The notes below the pieces were generated by a model. That model did no database searches and had not been told where the DNA came from. It worked only from the letters and a program-made list of their open reading frames with translations. DNA of 64,000 bases, taken from positions 43,227 through 107,226 of the forward strand of contig JADYYH010000039.1 in NCBI GenBank assembly GCA_020853775.1, read 5' to 3'. The position numbers and the translations under genes are program-made. Position 1 is the first letter of the stretch, and the number at the start of each line of letters is the position of its first letter. The DNA comes from Nitrospira sp. (GTDB taxonomy: Bacteria > Nitrospirota > Nitrospiria > Nitrospirales > Nitrospiraceae). Positions 18,267 through 26,204 of the stretch are shown here, in pieces.

Positions 18267-19214
18267 ATGGGACGCAAATATGACCTCGTGGATGTCATGG
18301 CAGCTGTCGGGTTGGTGGCCACATTATTTGGCGGATATCTGCTCGTCACGGCTGCCGACGGATTCTGGCAGGCGCCGATCTCTCCCACCATGAACAGTGT
18401 CATCGCCGGCAATGAACCATCCACCGGCATGCAGTATCTCCAGCCGGTGTTAGGACAAGCCATCGTGCAAGATTTGTTGCTGGACCGGGATGCCGGCGCA
18501 GCCTTGTCGGCTTCTGCCATGGAACTTAATCGAGCCGTCAGTGAATCGGAGCGGATATTCACCACGCTGTTGAGCCCCCTAGTGCTGGCGGAATTGCGCG
18601 CCTTCGGGCAGGAGACGGATCATCGGGCGCGAATGCAGTATGTGATGGGCAAGTCCATCGTCAATCAGACGCGCCGCGGCATCGCGGCCGGAATTCTCTC
18701 CGCTGACCAGTACACCGGAGAATTCAACACCAACCTGATCAGGACGGCCGAGTTGACCGGGCAGCGGATGCATGATCAATTCGAGGCCACCAGGCAGCCG
18801 GCGCTAGGTCAATCGATCATCGAGGCTATTCAAGAAGAGGATCGGATGAACGCCACGGCTCAGGAACGAGTCGGTCGGGCTGTGGTCCAGGTCACTCAGG
18901 CGCAGGAACAGTATGCGGAGGCGAAGGCCGAGCGGCAGATCCAGTTGGCGAGTGCGACGGTTGCGGCGGTCCGTACCGATGCGCTGATGGAGCGGTTGGC
19001 CCTCTTGGAAAACATGTCGGCTGATCGGACGATGCTCGCCCATCACCGGACTGCGAGCGCCGACGTCTCTCGCGGGTCTCTGATCCTGGCGTGCATCGGG
19101 CTCATTGCGCTGTTCGTGGGCGGGTTGGCCTTCAGCAGCCGGAAAGGCGAGGTGGAGAGTATCCCGCTCTGGAAGCTGGAAACATTACTGCAGTTGCATC
19201 GGTCGGGTCGATAA
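18267..19214 (+). CDS. membrane-anchored coiled-coil protein of unknown function
   Basis: A strong ribosome site (GGAAGGAGGAGG) precedes the ATG. The 315-residue protein has an N-terminal membrane segment (residues 9-29), a long Ala/Glu/Gln-rich helical central part likely to form coiled coils (NATAQERVGRAVVQVTQAQE), and a second membrane segment at about 275-295 (SLILACIGLIALFVGGLAF). The helical part probably lies in the periplasm between the two anchors. No family is recognised. The 40-residue membrane peptide gene 55 bases downstream is probably cotranscribed. Confidence 0.75.
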   Translation: MGRKYDLVDVMAAVGLVATLFGGYLLVTAADGFWQAPISPTMNSVIAGNEPSTGMQYLQPVLGQAIVQDLLLDRDAGAALSASAMELNRAVSESERIFTTLLSPLVLAELRAFGQETDHRARMQYVMGKSIVNQTRRGIAAGILSADQYTGEFNTNLIRTAELTGQRMHDQFEATRQPALGQSIIEAIQEEDRMNATAQERVGRAVVQVTQAQEQYAEAKAERQIQLASATVAAVRTDALMERLALLENMSADRTMLAHHRTASADVSRGSLILACIGLIALFVGGLAFSSRKGEVESIPLWKLETLLQLHRSGR

Positions 19215-19269
19215 GTGGATCCCCCTGGGAATCGATGGGCGATTCCCAGGGCGGGAGAGGAGATCGATT

Positions 19270-19392
19270 ATGTCGTGGGAGAACTGGGCTGTGGCGATCG
19301 GACTCGGCACGCTCCTCATGATGTTCTTCGGCCTGATGGAGATGTTCTTTGCCGGTCCGCGGCATCCTCTGGATCAGTCACAGCGGAAATAG
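19270..19392 (+). CDS. 40-residue single-span membrane peptide
   Basis: The ATG at 19270 follows a purine-rich ribosome site (GGGAGAGGAGA). The peptide MSWENWAVAIGLGTLLMMFF continues with one hydrophobic helix (residues 7-28) and a short polar tail ending QSQRK. It follows the 18267 membrane protein by 55 bases on the same strand and may be a small partner subunit. No family is recognised. Confidence 0.6.
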   Translation: MSWENWAVAIGLGTLLMMFFGLMEMFFAGPRHPLDQSQRK

Positions 19393-19395
19393 CGT

Positions 19396-19737
19396 TCAGT
19401 TCAAGCAGGACCAAAGGCCCGGCAACATCACTTTCGCCATGGCTTTGAGTTCGGCTTCCGATTGCGGGGGAACATCAGACAGGGCGATACCGAAATCGTG
19501 GCCTTTCGACCAGCGCACAGTCGCGCGGCGGATCAGCATGGGGATATCAGGAGTGGCTTGAATCACGATGACCACCAACTCCATGCCGACCGTCACGGCT
19601 TCTCTTCCGCGCACGCGTCCCCCGGCGATATTGAAATCCTCGGTCACCCCGATGGTTTGAAAGGAGCCGTTCGAATAGTAGATCGGGTAGTGCACGGGGA
19701 TGCGTCTGGTTCCGCGTTCGCGATAGGAAGCGCTCAT
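19396..19737 (-). CDS. PilZ-domain protein
   Basis: The 113-residue single-domain protein has the PilZ arginine region near its N-terminus (RGTRRIPVHYPIYYS), an altered second motif (DFNIAGGRV where DxSxxG is usual) and the C-terminal strand pattern RRATVRWSKGHDFGIAL. PilZ domains bind cyclic di-GMP; the changed second motif leaves binding here uncertain. Its start overlaps the stop of the upstream VanZ-family gene by 4 bases, so the two are coupled. Confidence 0.8.
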   Translation of the reverse strand: MSASYRERGTRRIPVHYPIYYSNGSFQTIGVTEDFNIAGGRVRGREAVTVGMELVVIVIQATPDIPMLIRRATVRWSKGHDFGIALSDVPPQSEAELKAMAKVMLPGLWSCLN

Positions 19738-20165
19738 CTCGTCTCAGTTCCTTTCATCACGTGGCGATGGTTCGTCTCCCGTTCCACCGTACAACGTTTC
19801 GTTACCCTGTCCTGGCCCAGCATCAGTGCGGCGGCGATCATGCCGCCCAGCAAATCATTCCACACATCGTCGAGGGAGGCTTCTCTCCCGGGAGCCGTGC
19901 CCTGCGCCACTTCCGTCCAGAGGCCGAATACGCCTGTGGCCAGGACGCCGATGCAGGTCGCATGAACGACCGGCCACTCCCGGCGAAGTAGTCCCCACAT
20001 GACGAACCACGCAAACAGCCCGTAGGCCGGTACATGCGCTCCATCGCGCCAGGTTCCCGGGACGAGCTCGATGAGGGAACCACCCCATCCGATACCCGGT
20101 GCGGCCACCGCAAGCCCGACCAGCACCAGCATGTAACTGACGATGACCGGGGCCGCGAAAACCAT
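19734..20165 (-). CDS. VanZ-like membrane protein
   Basis: The ATG at 20165, with GGAG about 10 bases upstream, gives 143 residues; a longer frame to 20249 lacks a better start. Four hydrophobic segments are visible, with the VanZ-like pattern HVPAYGLFAWFVMW, GVFGLWTEVAQGTAPGREAS and DDVWNDLLGGMIAAA. VanZ-type proteins are small membrane proteins, one of which confers teicoplanin resistance; most have unknown roles. It is translationally coupled to the PilZ gene. Confidence 0.75.
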   Translation of the reverse strand: MVFAAPVIVSYMLVLVGLAVAAPGIGWGGSLIELVPGTWRDGAHVPAYGLFAWFVMWGLLRREWPVVHATCIGVLATGVFGLWTEVAQGTAPGREASLDDVWNDLLGGMIAAALMLGQDRVTKRCTVERETNHRHVMKGTETR

Positions 20166-20340
20166 GTGAAGAAGTTCTCCGGTGAGCTCACGTGACCCTG
20201 CGCAGAGTACTGTGCAGGATGCGGAGGGCACCATCGGTCCTTCGGCCAAGTGGGTAGTGCTTTGGAGGGGAGATCGCCTGCTGGAGGGGCAGCCTAGCAG
20301 CAGGGCGAGACGAGAGAAAAAACGGTCGGGATGCGAGGGA

Positions 20341-20859
20341 TCAAGGTTTTGTCTCAGGCTTTTGGTGATGCCACTCTCGCGGATGGGAGGCGTGGGCCTG
20401 ATAGGCGTGGCCGAATCCGAGCACCAGGTGAGCGTCCCTCATGCGCAGCTCCCAGATAGCGAAGTCGCCGAAGCCGAACAGCATCCGTGATTGTGGGAAC
20501 TGTTCCAGATACCGCTGCTTGACCCCTTCATACGACTCGTGGGACGGAGAGAGAACGGCACCGGTACCTTGCAGGTTAAGGCGTTGCAACGCTGACGGGT
20601 GCTTTCCTGCGCCGTCCGGTTCGGCGATAAACAGACTGACGCGTGGGTCACCAAGCATATGTTGAGTGTGCGCGCCCAGACGGCTCAGGTGGAGATAGAC
20701 GCGAGACCAATCGTCTCCGATGAGATAGGGAACATGAGACCCGAAGGGGTGGCCCTGTTTGAGCGTCAACAACACGGCGACTCGCACCCGTGCGACGAGT
20801 GCCTCGCACGCGCGCTGGACCTCTTCGGTCGGCATGGCATCCGGCATTGGCATCGGCAT
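20341..20859 (-). CDS. HugZ/pyridoxamine-phosphate-oxidase-fold protein
   Basis: The ATG at 20859 is set by a very strong ribosome site (GAGGAGGGGG) and a promoter just upstream; a 299-residue frame extending to 21240 runs antisense to the next gene and is rejected. The 172-residue product has the split-barrel flavin-binding pattern: LTLKQGHPFGSHVPYLI, VYLHLSRLGAHTQHMLGDPRVSLFI, NLQGTGAVL. Relatives bind FMN or haem and act in haem breakdown or reduction. The substrate is unknown. Confidence 0.8.
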   Translation of the reverse strand: MPMPMPDAMPTEEVQRACEALVARVRVAVLLTLKQGHPFGSHVPYLIGDDWSRVYLHLSRLGAHTQHMLGDPRVSLFIAEPDGAGKHPSALQRLNLQGTGAVLSPSHESYEGVKQRYLEQFPQSRMLFGFGDFAIWELRMRDAHLVLGFGHAYQAHASHPREWHHQKPETKP

Positions 20860-20881
20860 TGATCCCCCTCCTCGTACGGCC

Positions 20882-20909
20882 ATTGTAACTGCCTCTGACC
20901 AATTGTCCA
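20882..20909 (-). promoter_or_regulatory. promoter of the HugZ-like gene
   Basis: Read on the minus strand, TGGACA (20909-20904) and TACAAT (20887-20882) are separated by 16 bases, and the start codon lies about 23 bases further on. The -35 falls within the left inner arm and spacer of the inverted repeat at 20888-20931. Confidence 0.6.
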
Positions 20910-20931
20910 GCCATCTGACAATGCAGGCAGT
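20888..20931. promoter_or_regulatory. nested inverted repeat, candidate operator
   Basis: Outer arms ACTGCCT (20888-20894) and AGGCAGT (20925-20931) enclose inner arms ATTGTC (20902-20907) and GACAAT (20917-20922). All four arms match exactly. The repeat covers the -35 region of the HugZ-like gene's promoter, as expected for a repressor or activator site. Which regulator binds is unknown. Confidence 0.55.
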
Positions 20932-21040
20932 CGCCGTCGAGGATCGATGCGGATCACGCTTTGCGTGTGGCATGGGCGCAGGATAAGATGTGTCGCTGGC
21001 GATGGCGCATTGGGGCGATGAGAAACAGGGAGACCAGACT

Positions 21041-21442
21041 ATGAGACATAGGCAATGGGGTTTGGTGCTGGTGGGTATTTGTGCGGTGATCGGTCTGACT
21101 GGTTGCGGCGGGAAGCAGGCCGAAATCAAGGAAGACCGGTTGACTGTCGGGCGCGTCCAAGGGGAAGTGAAAGTCGGCATGTCGGCCGCGCAGGTGGCGG
21201 AACTCCTGGGTTCGCCGAACATCGTCACCACCGACGACAAGCGGCGGGAGGTGTGGATTTATGACAAGGTGTCGACGGATCGGGTCGATACCTCCAGCTC
21301 GTCGTATGCCGGGCTGATCATTCTGGGCGCAAACTCCAGTGACCGCTCCAGCTCGCAGCGCCAGCGCACGTTGACCATCATCATTAAGTATGACGAAGAG
21401 AAAAAGGTCAGAGACTTTGCCTATAACTCGACCCAATTCTAA
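21041..21442 (+). CDS. BamE/SmpA-like lipoprotein
   Basis: The ATG at 21041 gives a signal and lipobox (AVIGLTGC); 133 residues. The mature part shows the SmpA/OmlA pattern VKVGMSAAQVAELLGSPNIV followed by EVWIYD, a fold found in BamE and many outer-membrane-associated lipoproteins. A Ser-rich stretch (DTSSSSYAG, SSDRSSSQRQR) precedes the last strand. It overlaps the next lipoprotein gene by 53 bases and heads a four-gene lipoprotein cluster. Confidence 0.75.
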   Translation: MRHRQWGLVLVGICAVIGLTGCGGKQAEIKEDRLTVGRVQGEVKVGMSAAQVAELLGSPNIVTTDDKRREVWIYDKVSTDRVDTSSSSYAGLIILGANSSDRSSSQRQRTLTIIIKYDEEKKVRDFAYNSTQF

Positions 21443-22034
21443 GCGGCCCGGCCGACGCAGCGGACGCGGGCGGGGCGCCCTCATCCTGGGGCTGGCCTGC
21501 GGAATGTTCCTTGGTGGTTGTGCGGAACGGACGCAGCCGACGCAGTTTTTTGAGCTCTCGCCGGAGAGCAGCGCCAATCGGGCGATGCAGACTCGTCTAT
21601 TCGAGACCGGGAATGATCATGAGTTGTTATCGGCCTCAGCCGCCTCGCTACAAGATCTCGGGTTTCAGATCGAAGAGAGTGTGCGCGAGGTGGGGCTGTT
21701 GCGCGCGGCGAAAGAGCGCAGCGCCCGAGAGTATGGTCAGTATCGCAACCGCTTCCTGATTTGGTTGGTGTCGCTCGGTCACTTGGTGATTCCGATCGAT
21801 TTGCATCAAAAAATTGCGGCGACAATCGTGATACGTCCAGCGAAGCAGGGTGATTCGAGACAGGAAGTCCGAATCATGTTCTATCGGGTGATCTGGAAGG
21901 GGGACGGGCAGGCCGATCGCAACTATATCCCGCCCGGCGAGCAGAAAATGGAAATGATCCGGGATCCGGAGATCTATCAGCAATTTTTTGCGAAGCTCTC
22001 CAAGGCCGTCTTCTTGGAGCCGCATTCGATTTAA
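21390..22034 (+). CDS. paralogous lipoprotein 1 of 3
   Basis: The 214-residue protein has an unusually long basic N-terminal region (about 30 residues with RRSGRGRG) before the signal core and lipobox (GMFLGGC). The mature part matches the next two genes: TRLFETGND, ASLQDLGFQIEE, ATIVIRP and DPEIYQQFFAKLSKAVFL. A hydrophobic insert (FLIWLVSLGHLVIPI) is specific to this copy. The start lies inside the BamE-like gene; no better start was found. The function is unknown. Confidence 0.7.
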   Translation: MTKRKRSETLPITRPNSKRPGRRSGRGRGALILGLACGMFLGGCAERTQPTQFFELSPESSANRAMQTRLFETGNDHELLSASAASLQDLGFQIEESVREVGLLRAAKERSAREYGQYRNRFLIWLVSLGHLVIPIDLHQKIAATIVIRPAKQGDSRQEVRIMFYRVIWKGDGQADRNYIPPGEQKMEMIRDPEIYQQFFAKLSKAVFLEPHSI

Positions 22035-22046
22035 CGGCGAGGACAC

Positions 22047-22484
22047 ATGAATCGGATACACGTCATCGGAGCGGTGGGGATAGTCGCTGGAGCCCTTGTG
22101 TTGCAGGGCTGTGTCGCTCCGGAGCCGCGGCAAGAATTATTTGCGCCGACCGATGCGCAGATGAAAATCCGGAGTGCGCAGAGTCGTACGTTTGAGGTGG
22201 CCGATTCTGCCGTGGCCATGCGCGGCGTGATCGCGGCCTTGCAGGATTTGGGATTTATTATCGAACGAGCCAATGCGCCGCTCGGGCTGGTGACCGCGGC
22301 GCGTTTTGCCGAACCCAATTATTACGATGTCCTCGGGGTGACGGTGACAGTACGGCCTCAAGAAGCCGGCAAGGCGATGATCCGCGCCAATGCCATCTAT
22401 AACAGCAAGCCCATCGAGGATCCGAAGGTGTACCAGAACTTTTTTGCAGCGGTGGAGCGGTCGTTGTTTCTGGTGAAGGATTAG
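22047..22484 (+). CDS. paralogous lipoprotein 2 of 3
   Basis: This 145-residue protein has lipobox LVLQGC. Shared family blocks are KIRSAQSRTFEVADS, IAALQDLGFIIERAN, LGLVTAARF, VTVTVRP and DPKVYQNFFAAVERSLFL. It is the shortest, most regular copy and follows copy 1 by 12 bases. The repeated core resembles domains in other uncharacterised outer-membrane lipoproteins. The role is unknown. Confidence 0.75.
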   Translation: MNRIHVIGAVGIVAGALVLQGCVAPEPRQELFAPTDAQMKIRSAQSRTFEVADSAVAMRGVIAALQDLGFIIERANAPLGLVTAARFAEPNYYDVLGVTVTVRPQEAGKAMIRANAIYNSKPIEDPKVYQNFFAAVERSLFLVKD

Positions 22485-22488
22485 CTCG

Positions 22489-23091
22489 GTGGCTGGTCTC
22501 CGTGGTCCAATCCGGTCCCCCTTCGGACGGCCGAGCGGCCGCCGGATCGTGGGGAGCCTCTTTCTACTGACAGCCCTTACGGCTGGCTGCTCCCCCTATG
22601 AATGGCGACATGACAACCAATGGGAATCGCGCGACCAGATCTGGCTGTCAGAGGCGAGCCAGGTCAAGGTCCGGTCGGCGCAAAGCCGGGTATTCGATGG
22701 GGCTGACCGGATCAAAATCATTCAGGCGGTCGTCTCCACCTGTCAGGATCTGGGGTTCGCCGTTGAAGTGCTCGATGAGGCCCTCGGTATCGTCTCGGCA
22801 AAGAAATTTGATGACTACGAACCGTCTCGTTTGAATGACCCCTCCTATCATTTGTATCGGGACGACGGGCTGTTGATCGTGAACCAACACTTCCGCAGCT
22901 GGGGACCGTTTTACCACCGGAGCAATCTGGTTCGTCTCACGGTGACCGTTCGGCCGCGCGGAGAAGCGCAATTGGTCGTGCGGGCCAGTGCACAGTATTA
23001 CCTGAAAGCCATCGAGTCTCCCGAGCCCTACCAGCAATTTTTTCGCACATTGGAACAGGCGCTCTTCATTCAGGCAAGCACGTTGCCGTAG
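22489..23091 (+). CDS. paralogous lipoprotein 3 of 3
   Basis: It starts with GTG four bases after copy 2 and has lipobox TALTAGC; 200 residues. It repeats the family blocks KVRSAQSRVFDGADR, STCQDLGFAVEVLD, LGIVSAKKF, LTVTVRPRGEAQLVVRAS and SPEPYQQFFRTLEQALFI. An insert of about 35 aromatic-rich residues (YHLYRDDGLLIVNQHFRSWG) separates the two halves. All three copies were probably produced by tandem duplication and are likely coexpressed. Confidence 0.75.
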   Translation: MAGLRGPIRSPFGRPSGRRIVGSLFLLTALTAGCSPYEWRHDNQWESRDQIWLSEASQVKVRSAQSRVFDGADRIKIIQAVVSTCQDLGFAVEVLDEALGIVSAKKFDDYEPSRLNDPSYHLYRDDGLLIVNQHFRSWGPFYHRSNLVRLTVTVRPRGEAQLVVRASAQYYLKAIESPEPYQQFFRTLEQALFIQASTLP

Positions 23092-23121
23092 GCGGAACGT
23101 GAATGATCGCCGCCCGGTCTC

Positions 23122-23821
23122 TCAGCGCGGGAATTCGCCGACGGAATGTTTGTGGGCGCCGTTCATCATGCCGGGCGCGAGGCCCGGATCGAGGTTAAAT
23201 GCCACGCTGATGCGTGGCGCTATTCCGTGGCAGGTATTCACGGCATGAAAGAGCCATCCGGGAAACAGCACACATTGGCCCGATACCGGCGCAGAGGAGA
23301 TACTGGTTCCCGCGTCGTGTAATTCGGTCATGCTGTACTGAAGATATGGCGCCAGCATGCGCGGAAAACAGCCTCGAGGATCGTAAATCTGTCACTCTCC
23401 GCCCTTTTCTTTCGTGGAACAGACCTCGCCGACATCCACATAGTACACGCCGGCCCAGAAACTGCCGGGGTGGGAATGGGCCGCATTGGCGCCGCCGGTC
23501 CGCTGTACGTTCGCCCACACTTCCACCACATCCCAGTCCGGGCGAGCGGTGCTCTGTCCGCAGCGCTGAGACAAGGTCGTGACCTGTTTCGCCACTTCCA
23601 ACACCGGAGCAAACAGGTCACGCAACGGTTCGCTGGCCCATTCGAACATGGACAGGTCGTGAGTCGACGACTTCGGTATCTCGATGGGTCGGCATGGAGG
23701 CCTCCCGTTCAAGAATCAGGGGCGAGAGCCGGGCGTTGATGCGTTGCTGGTCAGCCGGAGCGAAGACCAGCAGAGGCGTGGAAAAGAGCGGCGTGATGTG
23801 TATCTCGATCTCGGTCGGCAT
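23122..23821 (-). pseudogene. disrupted 2OG-Fe(II) oxygenase (TIGR02466-like)
   Basis: Three pieces of one protein are spread over two frames. The first piece, from the ATG at 23821, reads MPTEIEIHITPLFSTPLLVF. It shifts by one base near 23660-23690 into DLSMFEWASEPLRDL, VEVWANVQRTGGANAAHSHP and FWAGVYYVDVGE. The second lesion is an in-frame TGA at 23394-23392, after which IYDPRGCFPRM and LFPGWLFHAVNTCHG continue in the same frame. The iron-ligand region (AHSHP and the later His) is preserved, so the decay is recent or the lesions are sequence errors. Confidence 0.8.
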
Positions 23822-23991
23822 GGAAAATGTCCCATACTGACCTACGAGCGCGGACGGGTGCACGGTATCTCCCGTAACCACGCAAGTCAACCTAGATGTT
23901 TAGTCAGGGGAGCGGCGGCGGCTTTTTCGGAACAATCGGAGGGAGAGTGGGAGTGACCCAAGAGCTGCTGGGCAAGAGGCGGGAAGGCTCC

Positions 23992-24020
23992 TTGACAGGG
24001 CGTTGCCGTCGGCCTAGCCT
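23992..24020 (+). promoter_or_regulatory. sigma70-type promoter of the dodecin gene
   Basis: A perfect TTGACA (23992-23997) is followed after 17 bases by TAGCCT (24015-24020), 43 bases before the dodecin ATG. Confidence 0.65.
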
Positions 24021-24063
24021 GATGGGGCCATGATCGATCTACTCTATAACCAGGGAGGCCATC

Positions 24064-24267
24064 ATGTCTGTCGCCCGTGTGACGGAAATCATTGCCGCAT
24101 CCCCGAAGAGTTTTGACGATGCGATTCATCAAGGCATCGCTCGCGCGAATAAGACGTTGCAGCACGTCAAGAGCGCGTGGATCGAAGATCAGAAGGTGGA
24201 TATCGAGGATGGGAAAATCACGCAGTATCGCGTGGCCTTAAAAGTGACGTTCGTGCTCAACGAATAA
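24064..24267 (+). CDS. dodecin (flavin-storage protein)
   Basis: The 67-residue product has the dodecin pattern: VTEIIAASPKSFDDAIHQGI, KSAWIEDQKVDIEDGKITQY and VALKVTFVL. Dodecins assemble as dodecamers that bind flavin dimers between tryptophans, here the Trp of KSAWIED. They are thought to store or sequester FMN or lumichrome. It is followed 9 bases later by a 58-residue gene on the same strand. A strong promoter and ribosome site (CAGGGAGG) precede it. Confidence 0.93.
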   Translation: MSVARVTEIIAASPKSFDDAIHQGIARANKTLQHVKSAWIEDQKVDIEDGKITQYRVALKVTFVLNE

Positions 24268-24276
24268 GGACGCATT

Positions 24277-24453
24277 ATGAAAAATGTCGAGATGTCCGTC
24301 GAGGGAACCTGGTTGACCATCAAGGTGGATTTGTCGAAGGAGTTCGGCCCCTCGGCGTCGGGCAAGACCACCATCATCGCCTCCACGGAGGGCAATGTCA
24401 CGATCCCGGGACGCGAGGAAAAGATCGGCCTCAACGTTTACCGGAAAAAATAA
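24277..24453 (+). CDS. 58-residue conserved small protein
   Basis: This short product (MKNVEMSVEGTWLTIKVDLS, then a segment with GPSASGKTT and IASTEGN, ending NVYRKK) is rich in beta-strand pattern. It resembles small conserved hypothetical proteins I have seen in many bacteria. GPSASGKT matches the Walker A consensus, but the protein is far too small to be a P-loop NTPase. It is 9 bases after dodecin and probably cotranscribed. Confidence 0.75.
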   Translation: MKNVEMSVEGTWLTIKVDLSKEFGPSASGKTTIIASTEGNVTIPGREEKIGLNVYRKK

Positions 24454-24587
24454 CGGCGAGGGCGCCTGGTCGCGCCTGTCTCGTCGATGAGCGGGAGGAA
24501 TGGAGACCCAGCGGGCGAGAACAGTGACGCCGAGAGCATCATGTCCATCGAGCGGGCCGCTGGATTCTTGTCGTCAAAAAGAGGACA

Positions 24588-26204
24588 ATGCCATCCCGTG
24601 CGGGAACCGGGTCGAACATGAACTCTTGGGCGTCGTTGACCGCCATGGTGAGAACCCAGCCCAGTGCCGCCAAGGTGCCTGCGCCCACGATTCTCATCGT
24701 GGACGATGATCCCGACATTGCGCTCGTCCTGAAGGACCTCCTCGAGCATTCCGGATACCAGGTGCAGGTCGCCGTCACCGGCGCGGAAGCGTTGAGTACG
24801 GTGAAGGCGCAATCGTGCTCGGCCGTGCTCCTCGATCTCATGTTACCCGATATGGATGGCCTCTCAGTACTGACTCTGTTGAAGGGGATGGACCCCGCCC
24901 TGCCGGTGATCATGCTGACGGCGTTTGTGGAGGTGGCCAAGAAACACGCGTCGCTCACCGAAGGCGCCTTCGGCTATCTCACCAAGCCCTATGACGGCGA
25001 GGAATTGAAGGCCCTCATCAAGCGGGCGGTCGGGGTCAAGCATCTGTCCCTCGAGGCCGCTTCGGCAAAACAGGCGCTCACCGCGAGTGAAGACCGGTTT
25101 CGCGAAGTGGTGCAGACGGCGCCGGACGCTATTGTGCTCGCAGACGGCGACGGGCGCGTGTTGTCCTGGAATAGCGCGGCAGAGCGGTTGTTCGGTTATC
25201 GGGCGGAAGAGGTCCTGGGACAATCCCTGACCATGATCATGCCCGAACGGTATCGCGCCAATCACGAGCGGGCATTGGAACGGGTGCGCACGACGGGCGA
25301 TGTGCGCTTGAAGGGGACCGTCGTCACCATGCATGGCCTGCATAAGGACGGGCGGGAATTTCCGATTGAGATGTCGCTCAGTAGTTGGATCTCGAGCGGT
25401 ACGCGTGTGCACTGCGGGATTGTGCGGGACATCACGGCGCGGAAAGAGGCGGAGGCGCGGCTGCTTCAACAGCAGATCGAGCAACAGGCGCTGTTGGATC
25501 TGATACCGGCCATGGTGTGGTACAAGGATTCCCACAATCGCATTCTTCGCGCCAACCGGCGAGCGGCAGAGTCCATCGGGAAAACCGTGGCGGACATCGA
25601 AGGGCGATCAACCGATGAGTTCTATCCGGAGGAGGCCGAACGCTATCATCAGGACGATTTGGAAGTCATCGTGTCCGGCCGACCCAAACTCGGCATCATC
25701 GAACCCCACCGGGCGGGAGGGAAAAAACATTGGGTGCAAACAGACAAGGTGCCTTACCTCGACCCGCAGGGAAAGGTGCTCGGCGTGTTGGTGTTCGCGC
25801 AAGACATCACGGATCAAAAGCGACATGAAGCAGCGCTTCGCGAGAAGCAGGGCCTCGTCCGAATGGTGATGGAGGCGGCCGGCAACGGCATCGTGATCGT
25901 GGATGGGGAGGGAACCATTCTCTCCGCGAATGCGCAGGTGGCGGAATTATTCGGGTATGCGCCGGGCGACCTGGCCGGGCAATCGCTCCAACGCCTGATT
26001 CCGTCACTCTTCAGTTGTGGACAATTCGAGTTAGGACCCGACCGCTGTACGTCGACAGGGGACTCTCTCGCCCCCGACTCCTCATGTGTCGGCCTGCATC
26101 AGGACGGTGCAGAGATTGCCGTCTCCATCCGCTCGACGATGCTCATGACGGCGAATGGAGCGCAGGGGGTCGTCGCCATCCATTCCGTGGGCGACCCCGG
26201 ATGA
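24588..26204 (+). CDS. response regulator receiver with multiple PAS domains
   Basis: The 538-residue protein has a receiver domain at about 33-155 (ILIVDDDPDIALVL, phospho-Asp in VLLDLMLPDMDG, LTAFVE, YLTKPYDG). It is followed by three PAS domains near 165-290, 295-410 and 415-520 (FREVVQTAPDAIVLADGDGR, LLDLIPAMVWYKDS, VMEAAGNGIVIVDGEG). No kinase, GGDEF or DNA-binding output follows; the stop overlaps the next gene (ATGA at 26201). It could be a truncated hybrid kinase or an adaptor passing signals to a partner. The start could also be at 24618. Confidence 0.8.
   Translation: MPSRAGTGSNMNSWASLTAMVRTQPSAAKVPAPTILIVDDDPDIALVLKDLLEHSGYQVQVAVTGAEALSTVKAQSCSAVLLDLMLPDMDGLSVLTLLKGMDPALPVIMLTAFVEVAKKHASLTEGAFGYLTKPYDGEELKALIKRAVGVKHLSLEAASAKQALTASEDRFREVVQTAPDAIVLADGDGRVLSWNSAAERLFGYRAEEVLGQSLTMIMPERYRANHERALERVRTTGDVRLKGTVVTMHGLHKDGREFPIEMSLSSWISSGTRVHCGIVRDITARKEAEARLLQQQIEQQALLDLIPAMVWYKDSHNRILRANRRAAESIGKTVADIEGRSTDEFYPEEAERYHQDDLEVIVSGRPKLGIIEPHRAGGKKHWVQTDKVPYLDPQGKVLGVLVFAQDITDQKRHEAALREKQGLVRMVMEAAGNGIVIVDGEGTILSANAQVAELFGYAPGDLAGQSLQRLIPSLFSCGQFELGPDRCTSTGDSLAPDSSCVGLHQDGAEIAVSIRSTMLMTANGAQGVVAIHSVGDPG

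Noticed and set aside
20860..21240. N-terminal extension of the HugZ-like protein
   Set aside because: It runs antisense to the BamE-like gene; a promoter and strong ribosome site set the start at 20859.
23392..23394. In-frame TGA in the oxygenase as a selenocysteine codon
   Set aside because: The position aligns with an ordinary hydrophobic residue and a separate frameshift already breaks the gene; decay is simpler.
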